Shown here: positions 35,785 to 44,829 of the stretch, one piece after another
Layout of the letters: the number at the start of each line of letters is the position of its first letter
Numbering within the stretch: the stretch's first letter is position 1
Source: Malonomonas rubra DSM 5091
GTDB taxonomy: Bacteria; Desulfobacterota; Desulfuromonadia; Desulfuromonadales; Geopsychrobacteraceae
Reading direction: 5' to 3'
DNA length: 64,000 nucleotides
Assembly (NCBI RefSeq): GCF_900142125.1
Contig: NZ_FQZT01000004.1
Span: 124,001 to 188,000, forward strand
The notes under the pieces: model-generated
Told to the model about the DNA's origin: nothing
What the model saw: the letters and a program-made list of their open reading frames with translations, nothing else
Database searches by the model: none
Made by a program: the position numbers and the translations under genes

Positions 35785-36321
35785 TTAAAATGCGCCCCTC
35801 AGTTGGACATAAATTATCAGCACCAGTACCGCGACGGCAATCCAGGCCGAGAAAACGTCACTGCTCTTTTCCGGTGGATTGTTTGCCATCTGCCGGGTTT
35901 CGTCACTGATGGTTTTTTCCGGTGACCTCTCCAACAGGAGGTTGACCAGGCGGCCAAAGTCTGCGTAGCCGTTGGAGATAATGATAAAATCAGCCTCGCT
36001 GCTGAGGCTGATAAAGGCCCGCTTGCGCACCAGTACAGTATCAACCGCCGTTAACTCCCCGTAGTCGATCCGTTTGCTGCGCAGTGGTTTATCGATCTGT
36101 ACGCCTTTTTCATCTATCGTGACCCGGCGCAGGGAACTTTCGATGAACAGGGCAATCACCGGGATGGTGAATGCAGCCAGAATCAGGGTTTTCGCCAGCG
36201 GCACCTGCAGCAGGATACAACAAACCAGCAGGGTCAGGGTAAGGAGTACCACCAACCCGAGCGGGAGCAGAAAGCTTTTGCGGATGCTGAAACTTTGAGT
36301 TTCCATAAAATGATTGTCCAA
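35785..36321 (-). CDS. Membrane protein with PH-like central domain
   Basis: A 178-residue protein with two N-terminal membrane helices (residues about 15-60), a central beta-rich part (RRVTIDEKGVQIDKPL, IDYGELTAVDTVLVRK, FIIISNGYADFGRLVNLLLE) resembling bacterial PH domains, and a C-terminal helix (AWIAVAVLVLIIYVQL). The longest frame starts at TTG 36321 behind AGGGA; an ATG at 36306 is an alternative. Function unknown. Confidence 0.65.
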   Translation of the reverse strand: MDNHFMETQSFSIRKSFLLPLGLVVLLTLTLLVCCILLQVPLAKTLILAAFTIPVIALFIESSLRRVTIDEKGVQIDKPLRSKRIDYGELTAVDTVLVRKRAFISLSSEADFIIISNGYADFGRLVNLLLERSPEKTISDETRQMANNPPEKSSDVFSAWIAVAVLVLIIYVQLRGAF

Positions 36322-36386
36322 GGTTCCCTGTTCAAGTCAACAGGATTAAATTTATCAGATGTTGTTAATTGTTCCAAGTTAATTGC

Positions 36387-36878
36387 TCAGTTGTTCAGCT
36401 CCGGACGGACGAAAGTTCCGCTGCGGCCGCCGCTCTTTCTCAGCAGACGGATCTGGCCGATTTCCATCTCCTTGTCAATCGCTTTGCACATGTCGTAGAT
36501 GGTCAACGCGGCAATGGAAACAGCCGTCAGTGCTTCCATCTCGATGCCGGTTTGCCCGGTAACTTTTGTCAGCGCTCCGATGTGGACAATACCCTTTTCA
36601 GGTTCGCACTCGAAATCGACTTCAACCGATGTAATCGGCAGCGGGTGGCACAGCGGGATCAGGTTGGAGGTCTGCTTAGCGCCCATGATTCCTGCGAGAC
36701 GGGCGACCGCCAGCACATCCCCTTTTTTCATCGTGTTGTCGAGGATTTTTTTCAGCGTGGCCGGGTTCATTTTGACTTCTCCGGCCGCCAGTGCTTCCCG
36801 CTTGGTGATCGCTTTATCGCCGACATCAACCATAATAGCTTTGCCGTCGGCATCAAAATGGGTCAATTCATCAGGCAT
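36387..36878 (-). CDS. moaC: Cyclic pyranopterin monophosphate synthase MoaC
   Basis: A 163-residue enzyme converting the MoaA product to cPMP in molybdenum-cofactor synthesis. Conserved segments: [34 protein letters not shown], and [23 protein letters not shown]. Length is normal. It follows radA by 15 bases on the same strand, so the two may be co-transcribed. Confidence 0.97.
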   Translation of the reverse strand: MPDELTHFDADGKAIMVDVGDKAITKREALAAGEVKMNPATLKKILDNTMKKGDVLAVARLAGIMGAKQTSNLIPLCHPLPITSVEVDFECEPEKGIVHIGALTKVTGQTGIEMEALTAVSIAALTIYDMCKAIDKEMEIGQIRLLRKSGGRSGTFVRPELNN

Positions 36879-36893
36879 CTGTTCTCTCTTTTC

Positions 36894-38249
36894 TTAAATG
36901 AAAATCGCGTCCAGCGCTTCGCTGGCGTGACGCACGCCGATCAACTGCATCCCTTTCGGCGCATCCAGGTTTTTCAGACTGCTCTGTGGCAGAACGCAGC
37001 GGTTGAAACCGAGCCGGCTCGCCTCTTTCACTCGCAGTTCCGGTTGCGAAACAGCACGGACTTCGCCGGTCAGGCCGACTTCACCGAACAGCACTGTTTG
37101 TGGGTCGACCACTTTATTCAAATGGCTCGAAGCCAGCGCAGCAATGGCGCCGAGATCGACCGCCGGTTCGTCCAGCCGGACGCCGCCGGCGACGTTGAGA
37201 AAGATATCCTGTCCGGCGATCGATAGCTCGACCTTTTTTTCCAGAATCGCCACTAGCAGGCCGACCCGTTTATGATCGAGGCCGATAGCGGTTCGTTGCG
37301 GTGTGCCGAAGGAGCTGCTGGAAACCAGCGCTTGCAACTCGACCAGGATCGGCCGGCTGCCTTCCAGTGAAGGAACGACAACTGATCCGGCGCTCTTCTC
37401 CGGCCGCTCGGCGAGAAACAGCTCCGAGGGGTTGCTCACTTCGCGCAGACCCTGCTCCTGCATCTCGAAGACGCCGATCTCGTTGGTCGAGCCGAAGCGG
37501 TTTTTCACCGCGCGCAGAATCCGGTAGGGGTGTCCGGGATCGCCTTCGAAGTAGAGGACCGTGTCGACCATGTGTTCAAGCACCCGCGGTCCGGCGATGG
37601 CGCCGTCCTTGGTGACGTGACCGACGAGAAAGGTCGGCAGTCCGTCGCCCTTGGCCTGGATCATCAACTGACCGGTGCATTCGCGCACCTGGCTGACGCT
37701 GCCGGGGGCGGACTCGATACTGCTGGTGAAGATGGTCTGGATCGAGTCGATGACGAGAAAATCGGGCTTCAGCTCTTTGATCCGCGCCTTGATCTGTTCC
37801 AGCGAGGTTTCTGCCAGCAGGTAAAGATTATCGGTATTGACGCCGAGCCGTTCGCCGCGCAGTTTGACCTGCCGCGCCGATTCCTCAGCAGTGACGTAGA
37901 GGGCGGTGCCCTGTTTTGCCAGCTGGTCAGTCGCTTGCAGCAGCAGGGTCGATTTGCCGATGCCGGGGTCGCCTCCAACGAGGATCAGCGAACCGGGCAC
38001 TACGCCGCCGCCGAGGGTCCGGTCGAGCTCGCCGATACCGCAGCGCAGGCGATCCTCCTCGCGGCTGGTGATTTCAGAGAATTTCTGCGGCTTGCCTGGA
38101 GCAGCGAGGGCGCGGCTGTGGTTAGTCTGCTCGACCGGCTGCTCCTCGATCAGGGTGTTCCACTGGTTGCAGTCGGGACACTTGCCGAGCCATTTCGGGC
38201 TTTGAAAGCCGCACTGGGTGCAGCTGAAAACGGTTTTTTTTCTGGCCAC
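36894..38249 (-). CDS. radA: DNA repair protein RadA (Sms)
   Basis: A 451-residue RecA-like ATPase for branch migration in recombination. N-terminal zinc finger CTQCG...CPDC, Walker A GGDPGIGKST (about residues 92-101), the RadA-specific KNRFG motif (AVKNRFGSTNEIG), and a Lon-protease-like C-terminal domain. ATG and length normal. Co-directional with moaC. Confidence 0.97.
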   Translation of the reverse strand: MARKKTVFSCTQCGFQSPKWLGKCPDCNQWNTLIEEQPVEQTNHSRALAAPGKPQKFSEITSREEDRLRCGIGELDRTLGGGVVPGSLILVGGDPGIGKSTLLLQATDQLAKQGTALYVTAEESARQVKLRGERLGVNTDNLYLLAETSLEQIKARIKELKPDFLVIDSIQTIFTSSIESAPGSVSQVRECTGQLMIQAKGDGLPTFLVGHVTKDGAIAGPRVLEHMVDTVLYFEGDPGHPYRILRAVKNRFGSTNEIGVFEMQEQGLREVSNPSELFLAERPEKSAGSVVVPSLEGSRPILVELQALVSSSSFGTPQRTAIGLDHKRVGLLVAILEKKVELSIAGQDIFLNVAGGVRLDEPAVDLGAIAALASSHLNKVVDPQTVLFGEVGLTGEVRAVSQPELRVKEASRLGFNRCVLPQSSLKNLDAPKGMQLIGVRHASEALDAIFI

Positions 38250-38417
38250 TGCCGCTCCGTTGAGATCGGTTTCTAAAAGTCAAAACAAGCGGTTATCCTA
38301 TGCCGAAAAAGCTGAAACTGTCAATTGATGTGGCTGCCCCTTTTGTCCGATTTTTTTCTGGGGTATACTGCCTGCCGTTGAGATCCCTTGTCACGGAAAA
38401 TTTGCCTCGGAGGGTTT

Positions 38418-38711
38418 ATGACTTTCGATGATCTGCAGGCTGCGCTGGATGAATTCGATCTGTCGTCGCAGACGAGCTGGAAGAAAATCAAGGCACGGCA
38501 TCGTGAGCTGGTGCGCCGTTATCATCCTGATAAAGGTGAACAGGCTGATCCGGACAGGATCCGCCGCATAAACGCGGCTTACAAAATTCTCAGCACCTAC
38601 GTTGGCGATTACCGTTTCGATTTTTCCCGCGAGCAATTTCTGGATCAGTATCCTGAGGAGCGGTTGCGAGAGCAGTTCTGGAGTGAGAAACTCTGGGGCG
38701 ACGATATTTGA
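38418..38711 (+). CDS. J-domain (DnaJ-like) protein
   Basis: A 97-residue co-chaperone-like protein. The ATG at 38418 follows GGAGGG and opens MTFDDLQAALDEF. A J-domain with intact HPD (RRYHPDKG) near residue 40 covers about residues 5-70, then an acidic-aromatic tail (YPEERLREQFWSEKLWGDDI). It would stimulate a DnaK ATPase; client unknown. No G/F or zinc domains, so it is a type III J-protein. Confidence 0.88.
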   Translation: MTFDDLQAALDEFDLSSQTSWKKIKARHRELVRRYHPDKGEQADPDRIRRINAAYKILSTYVGDYRFDFSREQFLDQYPEERLREQFWSEKLWGDDI

Positions 38712-38767
38712 TAAAAAGCGGAGTAGTTTTCGAGGGCAGGTTCTAGACTTGTCACCGGTGAGCAATT

Positions 38768-38798
38768 TCAGGGCCTCCTGCCAAGCGGGAGGCCCTGA
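38768..38798. terminator. Bidirectional hairpin between J-domain and alpha-E genes
   Basis: TCAGGGCCTCC, eight-base loop, GGGAGGCCCTGA followed by T-rich sequence. Serves the convergent genes ending at 38711 and 38814. Confidence 0.8.
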
Positions 38799-38813
38799 TT
38801 GTTTTCTAAAGAA

Positions 38814-39752
38814 CTAGGGGCTGAAAAAATTGTTCTGGACCGCAGCGCCGACCTCGTTGATCCGGGTCTGGGTCTGATCGAGATACTCGTGCAGGCCGAT
38901 CTCGAAAACTTCGTCCAGCGAGCCGAAATTGAATTCGGCCAGCAGCCGTCCCAGTTTCTGCTCCGCTTTATTGGCAAAGGTGCCACGCGGGCTGCCGGTA
39001 ATGTTGTTCATCGAGATGATGGCGGTCACGATCGAATAATGCACTGCCCGCGGAAAGCGCGGATCGAGCAGGAGGAATTCGACGATCTTGTCAGGGTTTA
39101 TTCTGCCGTGGCGCTTACGATACATCTCGAAAGCACTGGCTGAGCGCAACAGCGCCCCCCAAAGCAGGTTGTCGTAGGAACTGCCGACATAATCGACCGA
39201 AGGCAGCAGAATATAGTATTTCACATCTAGAATCCGGGTGGTTTTATCCGCCCGCTCGAGCATCCGTCCCATCCGCCCGAAATGCCAGCCTTCTCCGTGA
39301 TCCATGGTGGAATCGGTGATGCCGATAAAGGTGTGGCTGGCGGTCATGATATCGACGAAGAATTGGTGCGGCAGATCCATCGAGGTGTCTCTGGCTGCTG
39401 AATTGATCATCAAATAGAAGGTGTTGATCTGCTCCCACATTTCTGAACTGATGTATTCACGCACCGAACGGGCATTTTCCCGCGCCGCCCGGACACAGGA
39501 GTAGATCGAGTTGGGGTTGTTACGGTCGAAGACTAGGAACTCGATACTGTTCTCCTGATTGGCCTCGCCGTACAGCTCGGCAAACAGTTCGTGGTCACCA
39601 GTGGTGTTGATCAGCGGTTGCCACTGGGTGCTGGCGCTGTCAGGGATGTCGAGGGTCATGTGATAGTTGGCGTCGATAAAACGAGCGACGTTTTCTGCTC
39701 GTTCGATATAGCGATTCAGCCAGTAGATGGAATTGGCGACACGACTTAACAT
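38814..39752 (-). CDS. Alpha-E domain protein
   Basis: A 312-residue all-helical protein starting MLSRVANSIYWLNRYIERAENVARF, the family signature (YWLxRYxERAE). ATG at 39752 has GGAGGG upstream. It is the last gene of a five-gene operon, three bases after the ATP-grasp stop. Alpha-E proteins always accompany circularly permuted ATP-grasp and transglutaminase-like proteins; a role as partner or substrate adaptor in a predicted peptide-synthesis system is proposed in the literature on ATP-grasp amidoligases (Iyer and Aravind), not proved. Confidence 0.93.
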   Translation of the reverse strand: MLSRVANSIYWLNRYIERAENVARFIDANYHMTLDIPDSASTQWQPLINTTGDHELFAELYGEANQENSIEFLVFDRNNPNSIYSCVRAARENARSVREYISSEMWEQINTFYLMINSAARDTSMDLPHQFFVDIMTASHTFIGITDSTMDHGEGWHFGRMGRMLERADKTTRILDVKYYILLPSVDYVGSSYDNLLWGALLRSASAFEMYRKRHGRINPDKIVEFLLLDPRFPRAVHYSIVTAIISMNNITGSPRGTFANKAEQKLGRLLAEFNFGSLDEVFEIGLHEYLDQTQTRINEVGAAVQNNFFSP

Positions 39753-39754
39753 GG

Positions 39755-41248
39755 TTATCCCTCCTGGCTCTGCGACTGTTCCGACAATGTCGATTCCGGC
39801 GAACTTCCGCCCTCGTGGTTCAGGACCCAAGTGTCTTTGCTGCCTCCACCTTGAGATGAATTGACCACCAGCGACCCTTTTTTCAGCGCGACCCGGGTCA
39901 AGCCACCCGGCAACACGTAAGTGCTTTTGGCGCCGAACAGAATATAGGGGCGCAGGTCGACGTGCCGGCCTTCGAAATGATCGTCCATCAGCACCGGAAC
40001 CCGTGACAGCGCCAGCGTCGGCTGAGCGATGTAGGTGCGCGGCTTGGCCTTGATCCGGGTAGCGAATTCCGCCCGTTCGGCGGCCGTCGCGTGCGGCCCG
40101 ATCAGCATGCCGTAACCGCCCGATTCGTTGACCGCCTTGACAACCAGTTTGTCGAGATTCTCCAGCACGTACTTGCGATCATCCTCGCGCCAGCAGGCGT
40201 AGGTCGGAACATTGTTGATGATCGGGTCTTCGCCCAAGTAATACTTGATGATCTCCGGCACATAGGCATAAACAGCTTTATCATCAGCGACCCCGGTTCC
40301 CGGAGCATTCGCCAGCGCGACTTTGCCTTTGCGGTAGGCTTTCATCAGGCCGGGGACCCCGAGCAGGGAGTCGGGCCGGAAAGCTTTCGGATCCATGAAA
40401 TCGTCGTCAACCCGGCGGTAGATGACATCGACCCGCTCAAGCCCCTTGGTGGTGCGCATCATCACTTCTCCGCGATGCACCACCAGGTCGCCTCCTTCAA
40501 CCAGCGGCACACCCATCTGCTGGGCCAGGAAGCTGTGCTCAAAGTAGGCGGAATTGTAAATGCCCGGCGTCCAGACCACCACCACCGGGGCGCGTACACC
40601 GGGAGGCGCCATCTCCTGCAGCATCTCCAGCAGGCGGCTTGGATAGTCGGTCACCGGCTGCACGCTGCAGGCGTCGAAGACCATCGGGAAGGTCCGTTTC
40701 ATGATCAGCCGGTTCTCCAGCACATAGGAGACACCGGACGGGCAGCGCAGGTTGTCTTCCAGCACGAAGAACTCGCCGGAGCCGTCACGCACCAGATCGG
40801 TTCCAGTGATGTGACACCAGATCCCGCAGGGTGGTTCGACACCGATGCAGGCCTCGCGGAAGCCATCAGCCGACAGCACAAGATCTTTCGGGATGACGCC
40901 ATCCTTGATGATCTTCTGCGCGTTGTAGATATCGTCGATGAAAGTATTCAGCGCGTTAATCCGCTGTTTCAGACCTTTTTCCAAGACATCCCATTCAGAG
41001 GCCTGGACAATGCGTGGAACGATATCGAAAGGAAAAATCTTCTCAGTCTGCGCCTCGTCACTGTACACGTTGAAGGTAATTCCCAGATTCAACAGGGCGT
41101 GTTCGGCGGCTTTCTGCCGGCGCTGCAGCTCCGTCTCCGGCAAACCATTGATCCGCTCGATCAGCAGGTCGGCGCCTGCCCGTGGTTTTCCTGCGGGGTC
41201 GAACAGCTCATCGTAAAAACCTTCAGTGTCATAACCGTCAAATCTCAT
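39755..41248 (-). CDS. Circularly permuted ATP-grasp protein
   Basis: A 497-residue ATP-grasp of the permuted type, a predicted carboxylate-amine ligase forming amide or peptide bonds. It starts [17 protein letters not shown] (ATG 41248, GGAGG upstream). Family segments are [81 protein letters not shown] and [13 protein letters not shown]. Product and substrates unknown. Followed by the alpha-E gene. Confidence 0.93.
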   Translation of the reverse strand: MRFDGYDTEGFYDELFDPAGKPRAGADLLIERINGLPETELQRRQKAAEHALLNLGITFNVYSDEAQTEKIFPFDIVPRIVQASEWDVLEKGLKQRINALNTFIDDIYNAQKIIKDGVIPKDLVLSADGFREACIGVEPPCGIWCHITGTDLVRDGSGEFFVLEDNLRCPSGVSYVLENRLIMKRTFPMVFDACSVQPVTDYPSRLLEMLQEMAPPGVRAPVVVVWTPGIYNSAYFEHSFLAQQMGVPLVEGGDLVVHRGEVMMRTTKGLERVDVIYRRVDDDFMDPKAFRPDSLLGVPGLMKAYRKGKVALANAPGTGVADDKAVYAYVPEIIKYYLGEDPIINNVPTYACWREDDRKYVLENLDKLVVKAVNESGGYGMLIGPHATAAERAEFATRIKAKPRTYIAQPTLALSRVPVLMDDHFEGRHVDLRPYILFGAKSTYVLPGGLTRVALKKGSLVVNSSQGGGSKDTWVLNHEGGSSPESTLSEQSQSQEG

Positions 41249-41317
41249 GGACTTTCCTCCGATACAGAAAATTTTGCCAGCACTCAAAGCATAGCAAAGA
41301 CCTACATGGGGGCAAAA

Positions 41318-42208
41318 TTACGTTGGCATTTCGCTCACTCGTTCGACATCGACCGAAACCTGCACGCTGTGCTCACCGCCGCCGAGTGCGACTCCGCGCA
41401 GGGGTGATACATCATCGAAATCACGCCCCCAGGCGACCGTGACATGCTGGTCGGCAATCAGTTGATTATTCGTCGGGTCGAAATCGAGCCAGCCCGCATC
41501 GCCGGTAAAAACTGAGAACCAGGCATGCGAGGCGTCGGCACCGACCAGTCGCGGCTGTCCCGGTGGCGGCAGGGTTTCGATGTAACCACTGACATATCGT
41601 GCCGGCAGCCCGAGTGAGCGCAGACAGGCGACCCCCAGGTGAGCGAAATCCTGACAGACGCCCTGGCGTGTTTTCAACACCTGCGAAAGAGGGGTCGCCA
41701 CCGTGGTGACGCCCGGCTGATAGGTGAAATCCTGATAAATGCGGCTCATCAGGTCCATGGCCGCGTCTGCCAACGGCCTTCCGTTCGGAAATGATGGCCG
41801 GGCATAGTCGCTTAGCGCCGATGATGATCCTGCCAGCGGAGAATCGTATAAAAATGGCAATGCCGCCAGGATTTCAGGGCTTTTGTTGCTGCGCAACTGG
41901 GGGATCAACTGGTCCCAGCTGTTTCGGTTGGCTGCGGCGAAGCGTTCCGGATCCGTTTTTATCTTGATTTCACTCTTTGCGGTTACCGTCAGCTTTTTGT
42001 GTGCGTGCTGCAAGGCAAAATGACTGACGCGGTTCCCGAAGGGATCAAGCCGCTCCCGTAAATCGACCGGTTGTGGGTCGATTTCCAGGGTGCTTATCAG
42101 GCAATGCTGCCACGGTGTCTGGCGCGGTAGCAGATAGGCCTGGTTGCGGCACAAGGCGACCGCGTCCTTGTACTCATAGGCGGTTATGTGCGTGACCCTG
42201 AATCTCAT
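41318..42208 (-). CDS. Transglutaminase-like protein
   Basis: A 296-residue protein with an N-terminal beta domain (MRFRVTHITAYEYKDAV) and a papain-like core with the triad C185 (QGVCQDFAHL), H228 (DASHAWF) and D244 (WLDFDPTNN). Such proteins are usually peptidases or amidases in bacteria. Its ATG overlaps the stop of the upstream fused gene (ATGA), so expression is coupled. Likely hydrolase or acyltransferase partner of the ATP-grasp ligases. Confidence 0.92.
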   Translation of the reverse strand: MRFRVTHITAYEYKDAVALCRNQAYLLPRQTPWQHCLISTLEIDPQPVDLRERLDPFGNRVSHFALQHAHKKLTVTAKSEIKIKTDPERFAAANRNSWDQLIPQLRSNKSPEILAALPFLYDSPLAGSSSALSDYARPSFPNGRPLADAAMDLMSRIYQDFTYQPGVTTVATPLSQVLKTRQGVCQDFAHLGVACLRSLGLPARYVSGYIETLPPPGQPRLVGADASHAWFSVFTGDAGWLDFDPTNNQLIADQHVTVAWGRDFDDVSPLRGVALGGGEHSVQVSVDVERVSEMPT

Positions 42209-44802
42209 GAGGCTCTGTCCAAGCGTGCTGAACCGAGCTGTTGCGGGACCAGGCTCGGGCTGAAGTAGAGATTCATCAGCGCCTCGGAAAGCCGCTCCAG
42301 CTGATCTTTCTGCTGGGTCAAAAGCTCTTCGAGCAGCGGGTAGCAATCGTTGTTGCGCGACAGTTGGGCAAGCGCTTTCGGTTCTGAACCACGAAGAGTC
42401 GCCAGCACCTCGCTGATTAACAGGGTGTCAGGGTCGGCCTGCGATTGTTCCCGTTCGGCTGGCAGCTCTGCAATCATCCGTTCCAACTGGCGCAGCTGGT
42501 AGGCCAGCGAACGTGGATAGTTTTCGTCACAGAGCAGCAGCTCCAGAATTGTTGGTAGCTGCATGAAAGAGCGGTAGCGTCGCCGGTAGGTGATCAGGCT
42601 GTTACTGTTGGCCAGAACCGTCTCGAACATCTGTGCTTCCATCGATGGCTTGAAATAGGGAACCAGGGTCGCGCGCAGCAGGGCGATCAGGTTGAGGGCT
42701 CGTTCCAGGCTGCGCCCGATCTTCAGCAGCAGCCAGTCGGTTTCCCGCGCCATGTTGTCGTTGTTCAGGCCACTGAATGCCGACAGTTGTACCAGTAACT
42801 GGTTGATGCTGTCATGCAAGCGGCCGCTGCCGATCTGGGTGATCGAGAAGCGTGGGTTCCAGTTCTGCTGAATGTTATCAACGATCCGCCAGGCATCGGT
42901 CGGCAGAAGGTCCCGGACGATGTAGGCCGCCTGGCCGAAGCCGCGCAGGGATGAGCGCAGGCTGCCGGGGCGATCGACATCGCGGGCCAACGACATCAGC
43001 TCGGAGCGGGGATCAGCAAGTTTTTTCCTGCCACCTTCACCGACAAAGCCGGGATAGGTCACGGTGACATGAGTTAACGCACGCAGCAGGTGCTCCAGGC
43101 TGAGGCGATCGTCCGGGTCGCGGAACTCGCTGTACTCGCGGAACTTGATAAGAATTGAGCGCAGCAGCCTGGCCGTCGCTTCAGAGCGTTCGGCGTAACG
43201 CCCGGCCCAGTACAGGTTTTCCGCTGCCCGGCTGGGCAGAGGACCGAGCAGTGGCTCTATCAGCTGGTCTGGTTGGGCCAGCCGCCAGAGATTAACTTCT
43301 TTCTTGGGTTCTGCCGTCAAAACCCAGGTGTCTTTGCTGTAGCCGCCGCTTTGTGCCACCAGCAGTTTTGCCTCGTCATCATCGACCCGTGCCAGCCCGC
43401 CGGACATGGCGACATAAGAATCGTCTTTGGCTGTCAGGTAGGTGCTCAAAACGCAGGGACGCTCTTCGATTTGTCCGCTGACGAAAGAGGGGGCCGTTGT
43501 CAGGCTGGAAATTTCCTGGCCGACAAAAAGATGCGGGTTGGCAATGATCCGCTGGCGCCATTCTGCGAGCTGTGACTCGTTCAGTCGACCCGGGATTGAC
43601 GCGGGCAGTCCGGGGAGTGGATGGATCGGCCGGATGATCAGTTGGTTGAGGTGCTGCAGCACAAATTCCCGTTCCCGGGGTTGGCCGCACCACCAGGTGG
43701 CAACCGACGGCAGGATCAACTCTTCCCCCAGAAGTTCTTTCGCCAGGCTTGGTAAGAATGAGAGTAGTGCAGGGTTCTGCAGGGCACCGCTGCCAATAGC
43801 GTTGGCGGTGGCGCAGTTGCCGAGGCGAATCGCTTCGAGCAGGCCGGGAACTCCGAACAGCGAATCGGCACGCAATTCAAGCGGATCACAGAGATCATCG
43901 GCCAATCGTTGCAGGATCACATCAACCTGCCGCAGGCCACTGACCGTCTTTAACCAGACACAGCCGTTGCGGACAACCAGGTCGGCTCCCTGCACCAGTG
44001 GGCAACCGAGATAGGAGGCGAGGTAGCTGTGTTCAAAATAGAGCGGGTGCTCCGGTCCCGGCGTGAGGACGACAATGGTTGGCTCGGCACGGTTGTGGCG
44101 GGCCAACTGCGCCAATCGGTTGCGCAGAGTGCGGAAATACATGGCCAGGCGGTGGACCTGAAAATCCTGAAACAGGCGGGCAAAACTACGGGTCATGACA
44201 ATCCGGTTTTCCAGCGCGTAGCCGGAGCCGAAGGGAGGCTGGGCAAAATCTTCAAACACCCAGAAACGGCCGTCTTTGCCTTTGGCGAGGTTCGCCGAGT
44301 AAAGGTTGAGATATTTCTCTTCGGGGGGGAGTAGCCCGACGCAGGGCCAGAGGAACCCCTTGTGGGTGTAGACCAGTTCCGGCGGCAGTAAACCTTTGGC
44401 GAGCAGTTCGCGTGGTCCGTACATGTCATGCAGGATCAGGTTTAGCAGTTCGGCCCGCTGCACCAGACCCTGTTCAACCTGTGCCCAGTCCTCCCGGCCT
44501 ATGATCAGAGGGATCGGGTCGAACTGCCAGGAACGGGAGGTATCGGACGTTTCGAAATCGTTGAAGGTCGCGCCATTTTCCCGCAGCAGTCGCTGGGCCT
44601 CTTTGCGTCGTTTGTCCAAGCGTTTGTTGCCGAGTTTATTCAGCGTCTGTAGCAGCTGGTTATCGTGCGCTGGGCGCGACTGACCCGGCTCACTGGTCTG
44701 GTCAAAGCGGCCCAGCTCCCGGGCAAAAGATTGTCCCCCGCTGTGTTGCCGTTGTTCCTGAAACTGTTTTATGTCTGAATTCACGTCGTTCTCACTTAAC
44801 AT
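42205..44802 (-). CDS. Fused permuted ATP-grasp and alpha-E protein
   Basis: An 865-residue protein joining both functions that are separate in the downstream pair. Residues about 60-515 form a circularly permuted ATP-grasp (VYTHKGFLWPCVGLLPPEEKY, FWVFEDFAQPPFGSGYALENR, VVLTPGPEHPLYFEHSYLA, FGVPGLLEAIRLGN). Residues about 530-850 are an alpha-E domain (RAAENLYWAGRYAERSEATARLL). The two are linked by QPDQLIEPLLGPLPS without any frame break. It is the second gene of the operon. Confidence 0.92.
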   Translation of the reverse strand: MLSENDVNSDIKQFQEQRQHSGGQSFARELGRFDQTSEPGQSRPAHDNQLLQTLNKLGNKRLDKRRKEAQRLLRENGATFNDFETSDTSRSWQFDPIPLIIGREDWAQVEQGLVQRAELLNLILHDMYGPRELLAKGLLPPELVYTHKGFLWPCVGLLPPEEKYLNLYSANLAKGKDGRFWVFEDFAQPPFGSGYALENRIVMTRSFARLFQDFQVHRLAMYFRTLRNRLAQLARHNRAEPTIVVLTPGPEHPLYFEHSYLASYLGCPLVQGADLVVRNGCVWLKTVSGLRQVDVILQRLADDLCDPLELRADSLFGVPGLLEAIRLGNCATANAIGSGALQNPALLSFLPSLAKELLGEELILPSVATWWCGQPREREFVLQHLNQLIIRPIHPLPGLPASIPGRLNESQLAEWRQRIIANPHLFVGQEISSLTTAPSFVSGQIEERPCVLSTYLTAKDDSYVAMSGGLARVDDDEAKLLVAQSGGYSKDTWVLTAEPKKEVNLWRLAQPDQLIEPLLGPLPSRAAENLYWAGRYAERSEATARLLRSILIKFREYSEFRDPDDRLSLEHLLRALTHVTVTYPGFVGEGGRKKLADPRSELMSLARDVDRPGSLRSSLRGFGQAAYIVRDLLPTDAWRIVDNIQQNWNPRFSITQIGSGRLHDSINQLLVQLSAFSGLNNDNMARETDWLLLKIGRSLERALNLIALLRATLVPYFKPSMEAQMFETVLANSNSLITYRRRYRSFMQLPTILELLLCDENYPRSLAYQLRQLERMIAELPAEREQSQADPDTLLISEVLATLRGSEPKALAQLSRNNDCYPLLEELLTQQKDQLERLSEALMNLYFSPSLVPQQLGSARLDRAS

Positions 44803-44829
44803 CGTTTCTTTGAGAATTTTATCGTAGGC

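Noticed and set aside
40091-41407. A 438-codon plus-strand frame opposite the ATP-grasp gene
   Set aside because: Antisense shadow of the 39755-41248 gene, which is certain.
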